In this document: positions 5,413 through 6,788 of the stretch, piece after piece
Layout: each line of letters opens with the position of its first letter
How positions within the stretch are numbered: position 1 is the first letter of the stretch
Assembly (NCBI GenBank): GCA_002366685.1
Contig: DFBP01000157.1
Coordinates: forward strand, 8,112-14,899
DNA: 6,788 nucleotides
Origin: Rhodobacterales bacterium UBA3077
GTDB taxonomy: Bacteria > Pseudomonadota > Alphaproteobacteria > Rhodobacterales > Rhodobacteraceae
Reading direction: 5' to 3'
Made by a program: the position numbers and the translations under genes
The notes under the pieces: model-generated
The model's database searches: none
The model's input: the letters and a program-made list of their open reading frames with translations, nothing else
Told to the model about the DNA's origin: nothing

Positions 5413-6735
5413 ATGACATCCTTACAAAATCGTGGCTGGGTGCCTGAAATCAGTGAGCGCTTCGTGCAACGCATAGCCGGTGAGACCGCAGCATCTGACA
5501 CCTCACAGCTGTCAACCCGCCTCGAATCTCTGGCGATGCGGAACCGTGTCATCCATGAGCGGGATTGCTTTAACCTTAATCCGGCGACCAACGTAATAAA
5601 CCCGCGCACGGCAGAGCTGCTGGCCAGCGGGCTGAGCGAACGGCCCTCACTTGGCTACCCTGCCGATAAATACGAAACCGGGCTGGAGGCGATTGAGGAG
5701 ATCGAGGTGATTGCTGCCGAGCTTTGCGCCGAGATCTTTGACGCCAAATATGCGGAGATTCGCGTACCATCGGGGGCGATTGCCAACCTTTACGGGTTTA
5801 TGGCGACCTGCAAGCCGGGGGATACCCTCATTGCCCCACCCGCCAGCATTGGTGGCCACGTGACCCACCACGCGGACGGGTGTGCCGGACTTTACGGCCT
5901 GCAAACCGTCGAGGCGCCGGTGGATGCTGACGGATATACCCTCGACATTGACGCTCTGCGCAGCTTGGCACAGGAGGTGCAGCCCAAGTTGATCACGGTC
6001 GGCGGTAGCCTCAACCTGTTTGAGCACAATGTGGCTGCGGTGCGGGAAATCGCTGACGAAATTGGTGCAAAACTGCTGTTTGATGCCGCCCACCAATGCG
6101 GGATTATTGCGGGTAAAGCCTGGGCCAACCCGCTGGCCGAGGGTGCGCACCTGATGACAATGAGCACCTATAAATCGCTGGGCGGACCGGCAGGCGGGCT
6201 GATTGTTTCCAACGATGCTGAAATCGCCGAGCAGCTCGATGCCATCGCCTTCCCGGGCCTGACCGCCAATTTTGATGCCGGAAAATCAGCCGCGCTGGCG
6301 ATGACCATGCTGGACTGGCGCGAATTCGGGGAAGCCTATGCGCAAGAGATGATCAACGTGGCCAAGGCTTTTGCCGAAGGGTTGGATGCCGCTGGAATTC
6401 CGGTTTTTGCCAAGGCACACGGGTTTACCAACTCCCACCAGTTTGCGGTAGAGGCCGCGCCGTTTGGTGGCGGGCAAACCGCCGCCAAAGCGCTGCGCAA
6501 AGCGGGATTTCTGGCCTGTGGTATCGGTCTACCAATGGCTGGGGTTGAGGGCGACATGAACGGATTGCGCATTGGCACACCCGAGCTTGTGCGCTGGGGA
6601 GTCACCGTGGAAGATGCCGCCACGCTCGCGGCCCTTGTTGCAGAGGCATTGAAACGGCCAGACCCTGAAGCGATGGCCGATCAGGTGGCCACGCTACGCA
6701 AGAAGTTCGACACGCTGCATTTCGTCAGGCAATGA
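5413..6735 (+). CDS. SHMT-family PLP-dependent enzyme, diverged from GlyA
   Basis: Fold-type I PLP enzyme related to serine hydroxymethyltransferase, 440 residues. The SHMT plan is clear: GYPADKY (81-87), VPSGAIAN (118-125, phosphate loop), GGHVTHH (147-153) with the ring-stacking His149, LLFDAAHQCG (221-230) with the PLP-nitrogen Asp224, the PLP lysine Lys254 in STYKSLGGPAGG, and LRIGTPELVRWG (385-396) with the carboxylate-binding Arg386. Against E. coli GlyA, aligned by eye, the catalytic Glu of the ASEN motif becomes Thr59, the His before the PLP lysine becomes Tyr253, and the Arg of GPRGG becomes Ala260. Loss of that Glu argues against ordinary tetrahydrofolate-dependent serine-glycine conversion; an aldolase or hydroxymethyltransferase acting on another beta-hydroxy or alpha-methyl amino acid is possible. 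GGGAGAG (5402-5408) gives a Shine-Dalgarno before the ATG at 5413; a longer reading would overlap the SDR gene. It is co-transcribed with its neighbours. Confidence 0.88.
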   Translation: MTSLQNRGWVPEISERFVQRIAGETAASDTSQLSTRLESLAMRNRVIHERDCFNLNPATNVINPRTAELLASGLSERPSLGYPADKYETGLEAIEEIEVIAAELCAEIFDAKYAEIRVPSGAIANLYGFMATCKPGDTLIAPPASIGGHVTHHADGCAGLYGLQTVEAPVDADGYTLDIDALRSLAQEVQPKLITVGGSLNLFEHNVAAVREIADEIGAKLLFDAAHQCGIIAGKAWANPLAEGAHLMTMSTYKSLGGPAGGLIVSNDAEIAEQLDAIAFPGLTANFDAGKSAALAMTMLDWREFGEAYAQEMINVAKAFAEGLDAAGIPVFAKAHGFTNSHQFAVEAAPFGGGQTAAKALRKAGFLACGIGLPMAGVEGDMNGLRIGTPELVRWGVTVEDAATLAALVAEALKRPDPEAMADQVATLRKKFDTLHFVRQ

Positions 6736-6788
6736 GCACCCTACAAATCTATCAGTGCGGCGCGCGATTGCGAATTAAATTCACGCCG
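6732..6788 (+). CDS. Start of an unidentified gene, cut by the window edge
   Basis: An ATG at 6732 overlaps the SHMT-like stop as ATGA and opens a frame that stays open to the end of the window: 19 codons beginning MSTLQIYQCGARLRI. The overlap style matches two other junctions in this window, which supports a real, translationally coupled gene. No strong Shine-Dalgarno is visible. The fragment is too short for a family call. Confidence 0.55.
   Translation, partial: MSTLQIYQCGARLRIKFTP

Overview
The window looks like chromosomal DNA of an alphaproteobacterium, most likely in or near the Rhodobacterales. The reasons are the dapB (divergent) / rbfA / truB arrangement, the moderately GC-rich coding sequence, and protein families (Lrp with LysE, a YgfF-like SDR, an SHMT-like paralogue) that fit that group. 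This placement is inference from gene order and protein character; no 16S or other marker is present.

Layout. (1) Positions 1-113, minus strand: the first 37 codons of dapB (lysine/diaminopimelate synthesis), reading out of the left edge. (2) Positions 114-194: an 81-bp divergent intergenic region with a TTGACT box, a perfect 12-bp direct repeat at 30-bp spacing, and no Shine-Dalgarno before rbfA. (3) Positions 195-2942: a tightly packed plus-strand group of rbfA (ribosome maturation), a small sulfotransferase-like gene, truB (tRNA pseudouridine-55 synthase) and a GNAT acetyltransferase. The sulfotransferase-like gene sits between two translation genes that are often neighbours. (4) Positions 2943-2983: a short promoter/operator region. 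(5) Positions 2984-4041: an Lrp/AsnC regulator and a LysE-family exporter joined by an ATGA overlap, a classic regulator-exporter pair for amino acids. (6) Positions 4042-4146: the largest gene-free gap (105 bp), filled by a palindromic REP-like element that could fold into a long imperfect hairpin. (7) Positions 4147-6788: a DUF1643 protein, an SDR oxidoreductase, an SHMT-family PLP enzyme and the first 19 codons of an unidentified gene. These are linked by TAATG, a 10-bp gap and ATGA, so they are very probably one transcript.

The points most worth following up are these. The SHMT-like enzyme keeps the PLP lysine and the substrate-carboxylate arginine but has replaced the family's catalytic glutamate, the His before the PLP lysine and a nearby Arg, so it is probably not housekeeping GlyA. 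Two promoters (rbfA and lrp) place a TTGACT box 35-36 nt before an ATG that lacks a Shine-Dalgarno, which predicts leaderless mRNAs. The third is the palindromic element after lysE. I see no phage, IS, CRISPR, tRNA or rRNA gene and no clearly new defence or mobile system.
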